The notes below the pieces were generated by a model. The model did no database searches. It worked only from the letters and a program-made list of their open reading frames with translations, and was not told the DNA's origin. Below are positions 28,449-37,128 of a stretch of 64,000 nucleotides of DNA, piece after piece; position 1 is the stretch's first letter, and each line of letters starts with the position of its first letter. The stretch is from Enterococcus montenegrensis. Its GTDB lineage: Bacteria; Bacillota; Bacilli; Lactobacillales; Enterococcaceae. The position numbers and the translations under genes are program-made. Location: assembly GCF_029983095.1 (NCBI RefSeq), contig NZ_CP120467.1, positions 1,658,501-1,722,500 on the forward strand, given 5' to 3'.

Positions 28449-29145
28449 GAGTCACCGTCCCTACTAAACAACCAATCAAAGTTGCCGCAATTACTGCAAT
28501 TTCAGCCGAAGTAAACCGCATAAATAAAACTAAGGCGATAACGACACTAGCAAGCACTTGTAGTGTTTGTTTCGTTCTTTTTTTTAATGGTAACTCAATT
28601 TGAAATAAACATAATCCTAAAAACATCGCGGTTAATGCAAAATCCAAGCCAAATCGATTTGGATCAGGAATAAATTGACCTAAAAGGCCTCCGCACACAT
28701 TGGCTAAAGTCCAAGTCAAATAGGCAGCAACATTTAGTCCGTGCATCCATTTTGCAGTCAACGGTCGTTTTTCTTGCAGCGCTGTTGTTAAAACACCATA
28801 AGATTCGTCAGTTAAAAGTGTACCAATGCCGATATTATTTAAAATTGAGTAGGGTTTAAAATAGCTAGTTACAGATAAACTCATCAAAAAATGCCGCGAA
28901 TTAACTAAAAAGACCGTTAAAATAATAGTCGAAATCGGCGCTTGAATTGCTAATAAACCACAAATAATAAATTGACCGCTACCTGCATAAACAAATAACG
29001 ATAACAATAAAATTTCTAAAAGGGAAAGTCCCACACCTTTTTCCACAACACCTGCAGCAAAACCAATTCCAATATAGCCTAACATTGTGGGCACACAAGC
29101 TTTCACACCATCTGAAAAGCTTTCGTAACGCTGTACTTCTTCCAC
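28438..29145 (-). CDS. azlC: branched-chain amino acid transporter subunit AzlC
   Basis: 235 residues, several hydrophobic helices, with the family segments YIGIGFAAGVVEKGVGL, GSGQFIICGLL and NSRHFLMS. The start is GTG 29145, five bases after AAGGGGGC; upstream in-frame ATG and other codons lack a ribosome-binding site. AzlCD proteins export leucine/valine-type amino acids or analogues; here they share the CodY-like type of control with ilv. CDS orientation places the promoter between the MapZ-like gene and azlC. Confidence 0.88.
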   Translation of the reverse strand: MEEVQRYESFSDGVKACVPTMLGYIGIGFAAGVVEKGVGLSLLEILLLSLFVYAGSGQFIICGLLAIQAPISTIILTVFLVNSRHFLMSLSVTSYFKPYSILNNIGIGTLLTDESYGVLTTALQEKRPLTAKWMHGLNVAAYLTWTLANVCGGLLGQFIPDPNRFGLDFALTAMFLGLCLFQIELPLKKRTKQTLQVLASVVIALVLFMRFTSAEIAVIAATLIGCLVGTVTHDA

Positions 29146-29207
29146 AAAAATGCCCCCTTCTTTTCGTTTGCTTTTAATCATAACGAAAAAAAGAGGGCAA
29201 GACAAGC

Positions 29208-29222
29208 AATTATCAGAAAATA
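29208..29222. promoter_or_regulatory. CodY-like box upstream of azlCD
   Basis: AATTATCAGAAAATA matches the CodY consensus at 13 of 15 positions, 63 bp before the azlC GTG and directly after the stop of the MapZ-like gene. Confidence 0.5.
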
Positions 29223-29241
29223 AATAATATTCGTTTTTTTA

Positions 29242-31212
29242 CTATCGAATGGTATGGTCATTGCCGTTACCACGGAAATAACCTGTTTTACAATTAATTG
29301 TGACAATGTAATATGGTAAAGCTTTTGCCGAAATTCCTTTTAGTAAAGAAGACTGCGTATTAGTAGCATACAAGTTATAATACCCTTCGCCATTTTCAAT
29401 CGTAACAGGTTCTAAATAATAACCACCAGCAACAATATAACCTCGATCAATACAGGTTTGAATAACTTTTTCTTGGATACCAGAATTCCAGACCCAGGCA
29501 GGATTTGCACTATCTGCTACGGCACTTGGATTTGTGGCCATAATTGGTGCATTGTCTGTATTGGGGCGCATATTTGGTGATGCTTCTGCTGGTAAACTAC
29601 CTGCTTGTGAATTTTGGCTGCTAGTAGTACTCTGCGCTTTTTTGGCGGCATTAGCAGCAGCTTCTGCTTCTGCTTGCTCTTGCTTTTTCTTAGCCGCAGC
29701 TGCTTCTTCCTTGCCTAATTTCGCATCAACTTTTTTTAAATTAGCTACTAAAGTTTGTTTTTGATTGCCGTCGACCAGTTTTGCTACTGCTTTTTGGGCA
29801 GCTTGATATTGTGTGCGCGTCGCTTTATCTTTAACCTTATTGTCTGCATACACAACAGCCACGGCTTTTTGGGCGCTTGTTAAATCATTAAACTGAGACT
29901 TAGCTTCACTAATCACGCCGTTGATTGTTTTTGCAAATTCATCTTCTGCAGTTAATACTTCAACATTTATTGCGTCACCTTTGATTGCGATATCTTTTTT
30001 CACTTGGTCACCACTTATAATCGGACTTTCAAACAGATTATTTACACGTGTAACAGTGGCAATTTTTTCTTTGATACGGCCAATTTCATTGGTTAAATGG
30101 TGAGCGCGATCTTTCGTTTCAGTATTGCTAGCTTTTTGTGTTAACTCTTTAACTTGCGCGGTTAAATCCGTTAGTTCATCACTTGTTTTATCCGCTTTAA
30201 CAAATTGTTGCTGCTTATCAGTATAAAAGTCAGCCAGTTGGTTTTGGATAACTGTTTCTTGTTTTTCAATTTGTTGTTGCTCTTTTTGCGCCGTAGCTTT
30301 TACACTTTGATCATAACCATAATAGCCAACTCCTCCACCTAAGACAAGTACTGCGGCTAAAAGAACATATGGCCATTTCTTTTTCGGTGCTTTAGACGTT
30401 GTTGGCTTGTTATTATCATTAAGTGCCGCAGGATCAATTTCATTTTTTTCAGTTTCCTTAGGTATTTTGCTTGCTTCAGATGGTAAAACGGCGTCTTCTT
30501 TTTTATCCTGGTCTACATCTGTTTGCTCTTTTGTTGGTAAAGTTGATTTTGGCAGCATATGGTCAGCTTCAGTTTCTTCGCCTTTGCTTGTGGCAACTTT
30601 TATTTCATCTGTAGCTGTAGTTGTCTTCTTTGTGACTGAAGCCGCTTTTGACACCGTCGTTTCACTTATTGTTTTTGCTTCTTTTTGCGATTCTTCACTT
30701 GGCTCTTCGTTTAGCGCTTCACTTGGTGCTTCACTTTGTTCCTCATTTAGCTCTTCACTGGCGGCAGTGTCTTTTTCGTACGTTCTGGAATCCTTTTTAC
30801 TTTCGTCAATTTCTTCATTCTTTGACTGAAAGTTAGATAACTCTTCTTTAGCCTCTTCGTTGCCCGCTATAATTTTCTCGTCTTTATCTTCAGCTTTGGT
30901 TTGTTTAACTGCTGGTGTCGACTCGTCTTCTTCATAGTCATCTTTATGCTTTTTAATATAATCAGCTAAAATTGGATTCACATCAGCCAAATCATCTTCT
31001 TTTGTCGCTTCATTTAAAGACTCTTCCATCACTGAACCAATTGAAACATCTTTAAAATCCGACCATTTAACGGAATCATTATTTTCGCGATTGTTTTCTT
31101 TAATCGTTGCAAGTTTCCCGGCAATATTTTCTTTTATTTCTTCACCACAACGCGGACAAACCATTTTACCCTCAAGAGGTTCAAACCCACAGTGGGGACA
31201 TTTGTTAATCAC
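29242..31212 (-). CDS. MapZ-like membrane protein with N-terminal zinc ribbon
   Basis: 656 residues, single-pass. The N-terminus is a double CxxC zinc ribbon (CPHCGFEP...CPRCGEE, residues 5-24). A long acidic Glu/Lys/Ser/Thr-rich cytoplasmic region follows (~30-275), then one membrane helix (~278-300), a coiled-coil-like outer region (~310-515, Gln/Lys/Ala-rich) and a C-terminal folded domain (~560-656) with NPAWVWNSGIQEKV and YYLEPVTIENGEGYYNLY. Acidic cytoplasmic part, one helix and two outer domains are the layout of the streptococcal/enterococcal division-site marker MapZ. Identity is inferred from this layout; a general stress-type membrane protein is the alternative. Confidence 0.6.
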   Translation of the reverse strand: MINKCPHCGFEPLEGKMVCPRCGEEIKENIAGKLATIKENNRENNDSVKWSDFKDVSIGSVMEESLNEATKEDDLADVNPILADYIKKHKDDYEEDESTPAVKQTKAEDKDEKIIAGNEEAKEELSNFQSKNEEIDESKKDSRTYEKDTAASEELNEEQSEAPSEALNEEPSEESQKEAKTISETTVSKAASVTKKTTTATDEIKVATSKGEETEADHMLPKSTLPTKEQTDVDQDKKEDAVLPSEASKIPKETEKNEIDPAALNDNNKPTTSKAPKKKWPYVLLAAVLVLGGGVGYYGYDQSVKATAQKEQQQIEKQETVIQNQLADFYTDKQQQFVKADKTSDELTDLTAQVKELTQKASNTETKDRAHHLTNEIGRIKEKIATVTRVNNLFESPIISGDQVKKDIAIKGDAINVEVLTAEDEFAKTINGVISEAKSQFNDLTSAQKAVAVVYADNKVKDKATRTQYQAAQKAVAKLVDGNQKQTLVANLKKVDAKLGKEEAAAAKKKQEQAEAEAAANAAKKAQSTTSSQNSQAGSLPAEASPNMRPNTDNAPIMATNPSAVADSANPAWVWNSGIQEKVIQTCIDRGYIVAGGYYLEPVTIENGEGYYNLYATNTQSSLLKGISAKALPYYIVTINCKTGYFRGNGNDHTIR

Positions 31213-31376
31213 TGTTTTTCTTGCTTCCTTTCTGCATAAAACTTTGATTTCACATTAGCCAGCTAAAAAACTGCCAGACTATCTAGTCTATTATAAACGT
31301 TTCGGCTTAGGATAGGAAGTTAGGATTTTATTAAGAAAATTACAGGTGCAAAACGTTTACTAAAAATTAGCCGCAT

Positions 31377-31418
31377 AAAAAAACTGTTGCGCCATTTTTA
31401 TAGCGCAACAGTTTTTTT
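31377..31418 (-). terminator. terminator of rpoD
   Basis: AAACTGTTGCGC and GCGCAACAGTTT (31381-31414) with a 10-base loop, directly at the rpoD stop and followed by a minus-strand T-run. Confidence 0.9.
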
Positions 31419-32523
31419 ATTCTAAGAAATCTTTTAATTGTTTAGAACGAGATGGATGGCGCAATTTTCGTAGTGCTTTTGCCTCGATTTGGCGAATCCG
31501 TTCTCTGGTAACACCAAAGACTTTTCCGACTTCCTCAAGGGTTCTAGTACGTCCATCATCAAGACCAAACCGGAGACGTAAGACATTTTCTTCTCGGTCT
31601 GTTAAAGTATCCAAAACATCTTCAAGTTGTTCTTTTAATAATTCATAAGCTGCATGTTCAGCAGGACTTGTTGCTTCTTGGTCTTCAATAAAATCACCCA
31701 AATGTGAATCATCTTCTTCACCAATTGGCGTTTCCAATGAAACTGGTTCTTGTGCAATTTTTAAAATTTCGCGAACTTTTTCAGTTGGCAAATCCATTTC
31801 AGCTCCGATTTCTTCAGGCGTTGGTTCCCGACCTAAATCTTGTAGCAATTGTCGCTGAATTCGAATTAATTTATTGATAGTTTCAACCATGTGCACAGGA
31901 ATACGAATCGTCCGGGCTTGGTCAGCGATAGCCCGTGTAATTGCTTGACGAATCCACCACGTCGCATATGTTGAAAATTTGAAGCCTTTACGATAATCAA
32001 ATTTTTCAACGGCTTTCATCAAGCCCATATTGCCCTCTTGAATTAAATCCAAAAATTGCATTCCGCGCCCAACATATCGTTTTGCAATCGAAACAACTAA
32101 ACGCAAATTAGCCTCTGCCAAGCGTTGTTTTGCTTCTTGATCGCCTTCTTCAATTTTTAAAGCTAGTTCAACCTCTTCTTCAGCTGTTAAAAGCGGAACC
32201 CGGCCAATTTCTTTTAGATACATCCGCACAGGATCGTTGATTTTAACGCCTGTCGGGGCAGATAAATCTTCTTGTTTAGCTGCTTCTGCTTTTTTTTCAT
32301 TGCTCTTTAAGCTGTGAACAGACGGTTCACCATTCTCATCAACAACACTGATACCAGCATCTTCGACTTTTTGGATTAATTTGTCCATTGCATCAGCATC
32401 TAATGAAAAAGGTGTGGCCAATTTATTGGACAACTCGTCGTATACGACTTGGCCATTGGGTTTATTTTCTTTGATAAAAGCATTTACCGCTTTATCATAT
32501 TCTGTGTTTTGTTCTTTTGCCAT
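31417..32523 (-). CDS. rpoD: primary sigma factor RpoD (SigA)
   Basis: Housekeeping sigma-70 factor. 368 residues: region 1.1 (~1-80), region 1.2-2 from [16 protein letters not shown] to the -10 recognition helix ([14 protein letters not shown]), region 3 and region 4 with the -35 helix-turn-helix ([20 protein letters not shown]). Normal length for Firmicutes. It follows dnaG by 24 bp, the conserved dnaG-rpoD macromolecular synthesis operon. Confidence 0.97.
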   Translation of the reverse strand: MAKEQNTEYDKAVNAFIKENKPNGQVVYDELSNKLATPFSLDADAMDKLIQKVEDAGISVVDENGEPSVHSLKSNEKKAEAAKQEDLSAPTGVKINDPVRMYLKEIGRVPLLTAEEEVELALKIEEGDQEAKQRLAEANLRLVVSIAKRYVGRGMQFLDLIQEGNMGLMKAVEKFDYRKGFKFSTYATWWIRQAITRAIADQARTIRIPVHMVETINKLIRIQRQLLQDLGREPTPEEIGAEMDLPTEKVREILKIAQEPVSLETPIGEEDDSHLGDFIEDQEATSPAEHAAYELLKEQLEDVLDTLTDREENVLRLRFGLDDGRTRTLEEVGKVFGVTRERIRQIEAKALRKLRHPSRSKQLKDFLE

Positions 32524-32547
32524 GAAAAGAAGGCCCCCTTTGTGTAG

Positions 32548-34413
32548 TTAAGCTTGCTGCAATTTTTTTGTTAAATCTATTATTTCAACTGCCAACTCCA
32601 ATGCCTGTTGCATATTGCCCAATTGACTTGCTTCTTGCTGCAGAAATTTCTTTTGATTAATTTTTTCAGCAATGCGCGCCTTTTGGAATAAATGCAAAAT
32701 GCTTTTTATTTCTTCTTCTGAAGAATCTTGTGGCACAGTGAGATAGGCAATTTCAATCACTTTATTTTTTATTGACGTCTCCGTCAAATAATCGAGAAAA
32801 TCCGGCAGCGAAAAACTACCAAAACTCTCAATAAAGTTTTCATACATAAAATAAATTGTTTGGTACTCGTCGTGAATAAAAACTAATTGCGCTTGCTGTA
32901 GGCGTGCCAGTAATGAACTGTCGTTGAAAAGTCGATATAAAACCAACTGCTCACCACGTTCCACCTGTGTTAACGTCCGTTTTGGTGTCTGAGGCAGCAC
33001 AGTGCTTGATGAGTCGCCACTCACATCATGACTTACTTGTTCATAGTCAGCCTTTTGTTGGGTTGGCTTTTTTTCTGCTTGCCGACGCGCTTGTTTAAAT
33101 TCACTTAGTTGTTGTTGCAATGTTTCACGACTCAAATGAAACTCCATTGCAATTTGGGTTAAATAACGATCTTGTGCTAACAAAGAATCGACTTTTGCCA
33201 ATTCTTGCAACAGCTCCGTAACATAATCCAATTGTTCCTTTTCATTACCTAAATTGCGATTTTGGCGCAAGTAGGCCATTTTAAAACCAAAAACCGTCTC
33301 ACGCCCGTGATACGCCAAATCATAAAACGCCGCACTACCATATTTTCTTACATATTCATCTGGATCGAGTTTTTCTGGTAATTGTAAAATTGCCAAATCC
33401 AAATTACTGTGTTCAGCCAATAAGCCAATCGCACGATCAGTAGCAGCTAATCCTGCTTTATCTCCATCATAGCTAATGACAATTTCACCAGCAACGCGTT
33501 CAATTGCAGCGATTTGCTGACTAGTTAAACTCGTTCCCATGCTGGCAATTCCGTTTTTCACACCAGACTGCCATGCCGCGATAACATCCATAAACCCTTC
33601 AAATAAAAACACCGTATTTTCTTTACGAATAGTTGGTCTGGCTTTATCAAAGTTAAAGAGTACTTGCCGTTTGTTGAATAATTCAGTTTCCGGCGAGTTC
33701 AAATATTTCGGTTGATTTTCTCCTTTGAATTCTTCTGTTGTTAAAATTCTGCCGGAAAAACCAATTGTCTTACCCTTTGCATCATGGATTGGGAACATAA
33801 TCCGCTGGTAAAAACGATCAGCCAATTCTCCATTTTCCCGCTCAACAAAAAGTCCTGTCTGTGCTAGAAGTGCAGTTTCAACTTTCTCGTTTGCAAAAAC
33901 TTGCCGTAAAAACTGTCTTTCATTTGGAGCAAAGCCAATCTCAAATTCTGCAATCAGCTCTTCTGTTAAGCCGCGGTTTAACAAATAATCTAGCGCAGCT
34001 TGTCCAGCAGCAGTATTTACCAACATATGATGATATACTTCTTTTGCTTTTTCGTGGAGCTTAATTAGCCCTTGCTGCGGCGAGTTTAGCGTGTGTGCTT
34101 GCGTATCAATTTTGTACTCAGGGGCAAAAGGAATTTGTTCAATCTCAGCCACCTTAGCCACTGCTTCTGGAAAAGTTAACCCTTCCAATTCTTCCACAAA
34201 ACCAAAAACATTGCCGCCACGACCACAACCAAAACAATGGAAAATCTGCTTATCTTCAGCAACAGAAAAAGAAGGTGTTTTTTCTTCGTGAAAAGGACAT
34301 AAGCCTACATAGTTTTTGCCGGCTTTTTTAAGCTGAACGTATTGGCCGATGACTTCGACGATATTGCTTTTTTCACGAATCTCATCAATTACATTCTGAG
34401 GTATTCTTGCCAC
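32548..34413 (-). CDS. dnaG: DNA primase DnaG
   Basis: Makes RNA primers at the replication fork. 621 residues: N-terminal zinc finger with C39, H42, C60 and C63 (LCPFHEEKTPSF...FHCFGCGRGG), TOPRIM core (VFLFEGFMDVIAAWQ and ISYDGDKAG), and a C-terminal helicase-binding domain. Start is GTG 34413, with GGAGG eight bases upstream; codons before it lack a ribosome-binding site. Confidence 0.96.
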   Translation of the reverse strand: MARIPQNVIDEIREKSNIVEVIGQYVQLKKAGKNYVGLCPFHEEKTPSFSVAEDKQIFHCFGCGRGGNVFGFVEELEGLTFPEAVAKVAEIEQIPFAPEYKIDTQAHTLNSPQQGLIKLHEKAKEVYHHMLVNTAAGQAALDYLLNRGLTEELIAEFEIGFAPNERQFLRQVFANEKVETALLAQTGLFVERENGELADRFYQRIMFPIHDAKGKTIGFSGRILTTEEFKGENQPKYLNSPETELFNKRQVLFNFDKARPTIRKENTVFLFEGFMDVIAAWQSGVKNGIASMGTSLTSQQIAAIERVAGEIVISYDGDKAGLAATDRAIGLLAEHSNLDLAILQLPEKLDPDEYVRKYGSAAFYDLAYHGRETVFGFKMAYLRQNRNLGNEKEQLDYVTELLQELAKVDSLLAQDRYLTQIAMEFHLSRETLQQQLSEFKQARRQAEKKPTQQKADYEQVSHDVSGDSSSTVLPQTPKRTLTQVERGEQLVLYRLFNDSSLLARLQQAQLVFIHDEYQTIYFMYENFIESFGSFSLPDFLDYLTETSIKNKVIEIAYLTVPQDSSEEEIKSILHLFQKARIAEKINQKKFLQQEASQLGNMQQALELAVEIIDLTKKLQQA

Positions 34414-34646
34414 TTCACTCACCTCCAGCCTGCAAATTATTAAATAATTGTTATCGGTAAAAAATCGCACTAATTAAAAATCAGCGCGACTTCAAAAAAG
34501 ACCCAATAATACAAACTATATTCTAACATATTCTTATTGTTTTTCAAGTGTTACGCCCCAAAGTGTCGTAATTGAAAAAAGCAAAAAAATAGTGGTTGCA
34601 AAAAAATAATTTGTAAATCTTTCATATTTGAATGTTCAAATACATT

Positions 34647-35489
34647 TTATTTGTATTGATCTTCTAGTTTACTCATCCAAGCTCCTAATAATATACCTAA
34701 CACACACAAGACAAAGCAGCCTGCATAACTACCGAGATTAAAACCACTGTAATTTGTTGGGACAATCATCACGGTTGAAGCAAAAACAATTCCTAAAATA
34801 AAATGGAATAATTGCGGATACGCTTTACTAAAAATATAATCCATTACTTTTGATAAGCCTAAAACGGTCACAATCCCACCAATGCCAATTGGAATAATCA
34901 CACTGAAATTCAAATCTTTAATGCCGTCAGACATAGCCTTATACATTCCCATATAAACTAAAAAGTTAGAAGGACTAAGCCCAGGCACGATCATTCCCAG
35001 ACCAATTAAGCCACCAGCAATAACCCAGGTGAAAAAGTTTTGATCCACATGTAAGAATAAGCCAGAACCTTTCCATAAGAACAAAAAGCCCAAAACAAAG
35101 CTGACTGCTAAGATGATAATTTCTCGCGTACTCCGCCCTTTTTTTCCTGCTTCTTGCCATAAAGCCGGTACAGTTCCAATGATACAGCCTACAAAAAACC
35201 ATAAAATAATTGTTTCATAAGTTCCCAGTAAAAAACTAACGACAAAAGATAACAAGAATACTCCCGTAACACCGCCTAGTCCAACTGGGATAAAAAACAA
35301 AACATTTTCTTTAAAGTTACGGGTAATATGAGCTAAAAAAGAAATAATCCGTTCATAAATACCAAAAATCGCTGCTAACGCTCCGCCAGAAACCCCAGGT
35401 AAAATAAAGCCAGAGCCAATAAACATCCCTTTGACAAAACGCAATAGCCAATCTTTGGTTTTCGCCTCTTTTGACATTGATTTTTCCAT
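34647..35489 (-). CDS. DUF368 protein, polyprenyl-phosphate translocase (PopT-type)
   Basis: 280 residues with about eight hydrophobic helices. The signature SGFILPGVSGGALAAIFGIYE (its core GVSGG at residues ~32-38) and the repeated LIGLGMIVPGLSPSNFLVYMG show the internal duplication of the DUF368 family, recently linked to return of undecaprenyl phosphate across the membrane (PopT). It should support wall and teichoic acid synthesis. GAGGAG lies 12 bases before ATG 35489; ATG 35477 is possible. Confidence 0.88.
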   Translation of the reverse strand: MEKSMSKEAKTKDWLLRFVKGMFIGSGFILPGVSGGALAAIFGIYERIISFLAHITRNFKENVLFFIPVGLGGVTGVFLLSFVVSFLLGTYETIILWFFVGCIIGTVPALWQEAGKKGRSTREIIILAVSFVLGFLFLWKGSGLFLHVDQNFFTWVIAGGLIGLGMIVPGLSPSNFLVYMGMYKAMSDGIKDLNFSVIIPIGIGGIVTVLGLSKVMDYIFSKAYPQLFHFILGIVFASTVMIVPTNYSGFNLGSYAGCFVLCVLGILLGAWMSKLEDQYK

Positions 35490-35584
35490 TACAACTAAAC
35501 ACTCCTCATCATAAATTCAAATTAAACAACATAGCTAATGAAAATTCCCTTTTAAAGTTTAGCATACTTGCCTTGGCTTGCAAG

Positions 35585-36214
35585 TTAAAATAGAAAGTTT
35601 GTCCAATTGATTTTCTTTTCATTCATCTTTACTACGTCAGCATAAAATAAATTGCCGCCATTGTGATATAAAAATCCTCCATTGTAAAAAATAGACTGCA
35701 GTCCCCAATAGCGATATTTTGTTTGCTCTTCATTCCCTAAAATTGGTGACAAAACATTTTTAGAATAGCTTTCCGCCAACTTTAATGTATTTTTACCACC
35801 ATTTTTTGCAACGTAATCAACATAGTCGAGACCAAAGTTATAAGCCTGAACCGCCGTCCAAATGTCACAATCGGCATCTTTTGCCTTTTTAATAGCTTGT
35901 GCCAGAAAATTTACTCCTGCGTCAATGCTTTCATCAGAAGTGGCAATTTTATTTTGCTGGCCATAACTGCTTTCAGAGCTTTGCATAATATCAGAGCCCC
36001 GACCTTTTGACTCTGTAAAAATAATTGCTTGTGCCAATTGTTTTTGATCTTGAATTTGATATTTTTTTACTGTTTGTGCCACGATAGCATCATATTGATG
36101 CACCCGTTTTAGTATTTGATAATTGCGATATCCTGTCACCATGACACCGATTAAAACGATCAAAACGATAATTTTCAATAAGAACTTGCTAATCTTTTTA
36201 AACATATAAACCAT
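35585..36214 (-). CDS. membrane-anchored lysozyme-like protein
   Basis: 209 residues. An N-terminal helix (~10-28) works as a signal anchor; the outer domain (~45-205) has the lysozyme-like fold of PF13702-type proteins with the putative catalytic glutamate in IIFTESKGRGSD, then SSYGQ and the AVQAYNFGLDYVDYV segment. Likely acts on peptidoglycan glycan strands. Two ATGs, 36214 and 36205, are possible; GGATGG suits 36205. It diverges from ahyD. Confidence 0.85.
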   Translation of the reverse strand: MVYMFKKISKFLLKIIVLIVLIGVMVTGYRNYQILKRVHQYDAIVAQTVKKYQIQDQKQLAQAIIFTESKGRGSDIMQSSESSYGQQNKIATSDESIDAGVNFLAQAIKKAKDADCDIWTAVQAYNFGLDYVDYVAKNGGKNTLKLAESYSKNVLSPILGNEEQTKYRYWGLQSIFYNGGFLYHNGGNLFYADVVKMNEKKINWTNFLF

Positions 36215-36358
36215 CCAAATCTTCTGAGTATTTTTCTATACTACTATTTCTAAATTCCTGTGACTATGTCTAACTAGATTCTTTGGAATAATTTTAGAAA
36301 AACAAAAGATTTCGTGCCGCTAACTTACAGTATTGTTTGTTCATTGTTACCCGTATCA

Positions 36359-36388
36359 TTGTTCAGAATGTTAAACAATCGTTATAAT
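36359..36388 (+). promoter_or_regulatory. promoter of ahyD-mprF
   Basis: -35 TTGTTC (36359-36364), 18-bp spacer, -10 TATAAT (36383-36388), 18 bp before the ribosome-binding site/start region. Confidence 0.6.
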
Positions 36389-36406
36389 GAAATTGAGGGG
36401 ATGTCC

Positions 36407-37120
36407 ATGACAAACGGCTATATTTTTTTAAACGATCAAACAAAGCTTTATTATGAGCGCTACGGTGCAGGGAAGCCTTTAATTTTTTTACATGGTAATA
36501 ACAGCAGTGGGCGCTACTTCAAAGAGCAAATTCCTTTTTTTGCTGCTTATTTTGACTGCATCGTGCTTGACACCCGCGGTCACGGCCGTTCTGATAACAA
36601 AGCCAATGAACTTAATTTTCGACTTTTAGCTGGTGACTTAGCCGAAGTCATGGAGCAACTAAAGCTCAGTAAAGCAAGTATATTAGGTTTCAGCGACGGT
36701 GCTAATCTCGCCATGGTTTTTGCCCATATTTTTCCTGATAAAATAGAAAAGCTAATTTTAAATTCCGGCAATTATCGCTTAAGCGGAGAAAAATGGCCAC
36801 CAAAAATGGCCACCCAATTTGGTTATTTTGCCTCTGCCTTTTTAGGTCTTTTCAGTCACTATTTTTATCGCCAAAAAAATATGCTCGGCTTAATGATAGA
36901 TGACTTACCCCTAAAAGAAGCCGATTTAAAGCAGATTGTCGCGCCTACTTTAGTAATCGCGGGCACACAAGATGTCATTAAGACTAGTCACACCAAAAAA
37001 ATTGCCGCTCTTTTAGCGAATAGTACGTTAATTTTGATAAAAAGAGCTGGTCACACAGCTGCACAACGTCACCCAGAATATTTCAACCATGTTGTTTACA
37101 AATTTTTACAAGAAAAGTAG
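36407..37120 (+). CDS. ahyD: alpha/beta hydrolase, AhyD-type aminoacyl-phosphatidylglycerol hydrolase
   Basis: 237 residues with the alpha/beta-hydrolase core: oxyanion motif FLHGNN, nucleophile S96 in GFSDGA, acid about D189 (GTQDV) and histidine H216 (RAGHT). GAGGGG precedes the chosen ATG 36407. It is followed after 8 bp by mprF on the same strand. In Enterococcus faecium a hydrolase of this family cleaves aminoacyl-phosphatidylglycerol made by its MprF neighbour, so the pair probably balances lipid aminoacylation. The catalytic triad is seen; the substrate is inference. Confidence 0.75.
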   Translation: MTNGYIFLNDQTKLYYERYGAGKPLIFLHGNNSSGRYFKEQIPFFAAYFDCIVLDTRGHGRSDNKANELNFRLLAGDLAEVMEQLKLSKASILGFSDGANLAMVFAHIFPDKIEKLILNSGNYRLSGEKWPPKMATQFGYFASAFLGLFSHYFYRQKNMLGLMIDDLPLKEADLKQIVAPTLVIAGTQDVIKTSHTKKIAALLANSTLILIKRAGHTAAQRHPEYFNHVVYKFLQEK

Positions 37121-37128
37121 GTGTTGGT

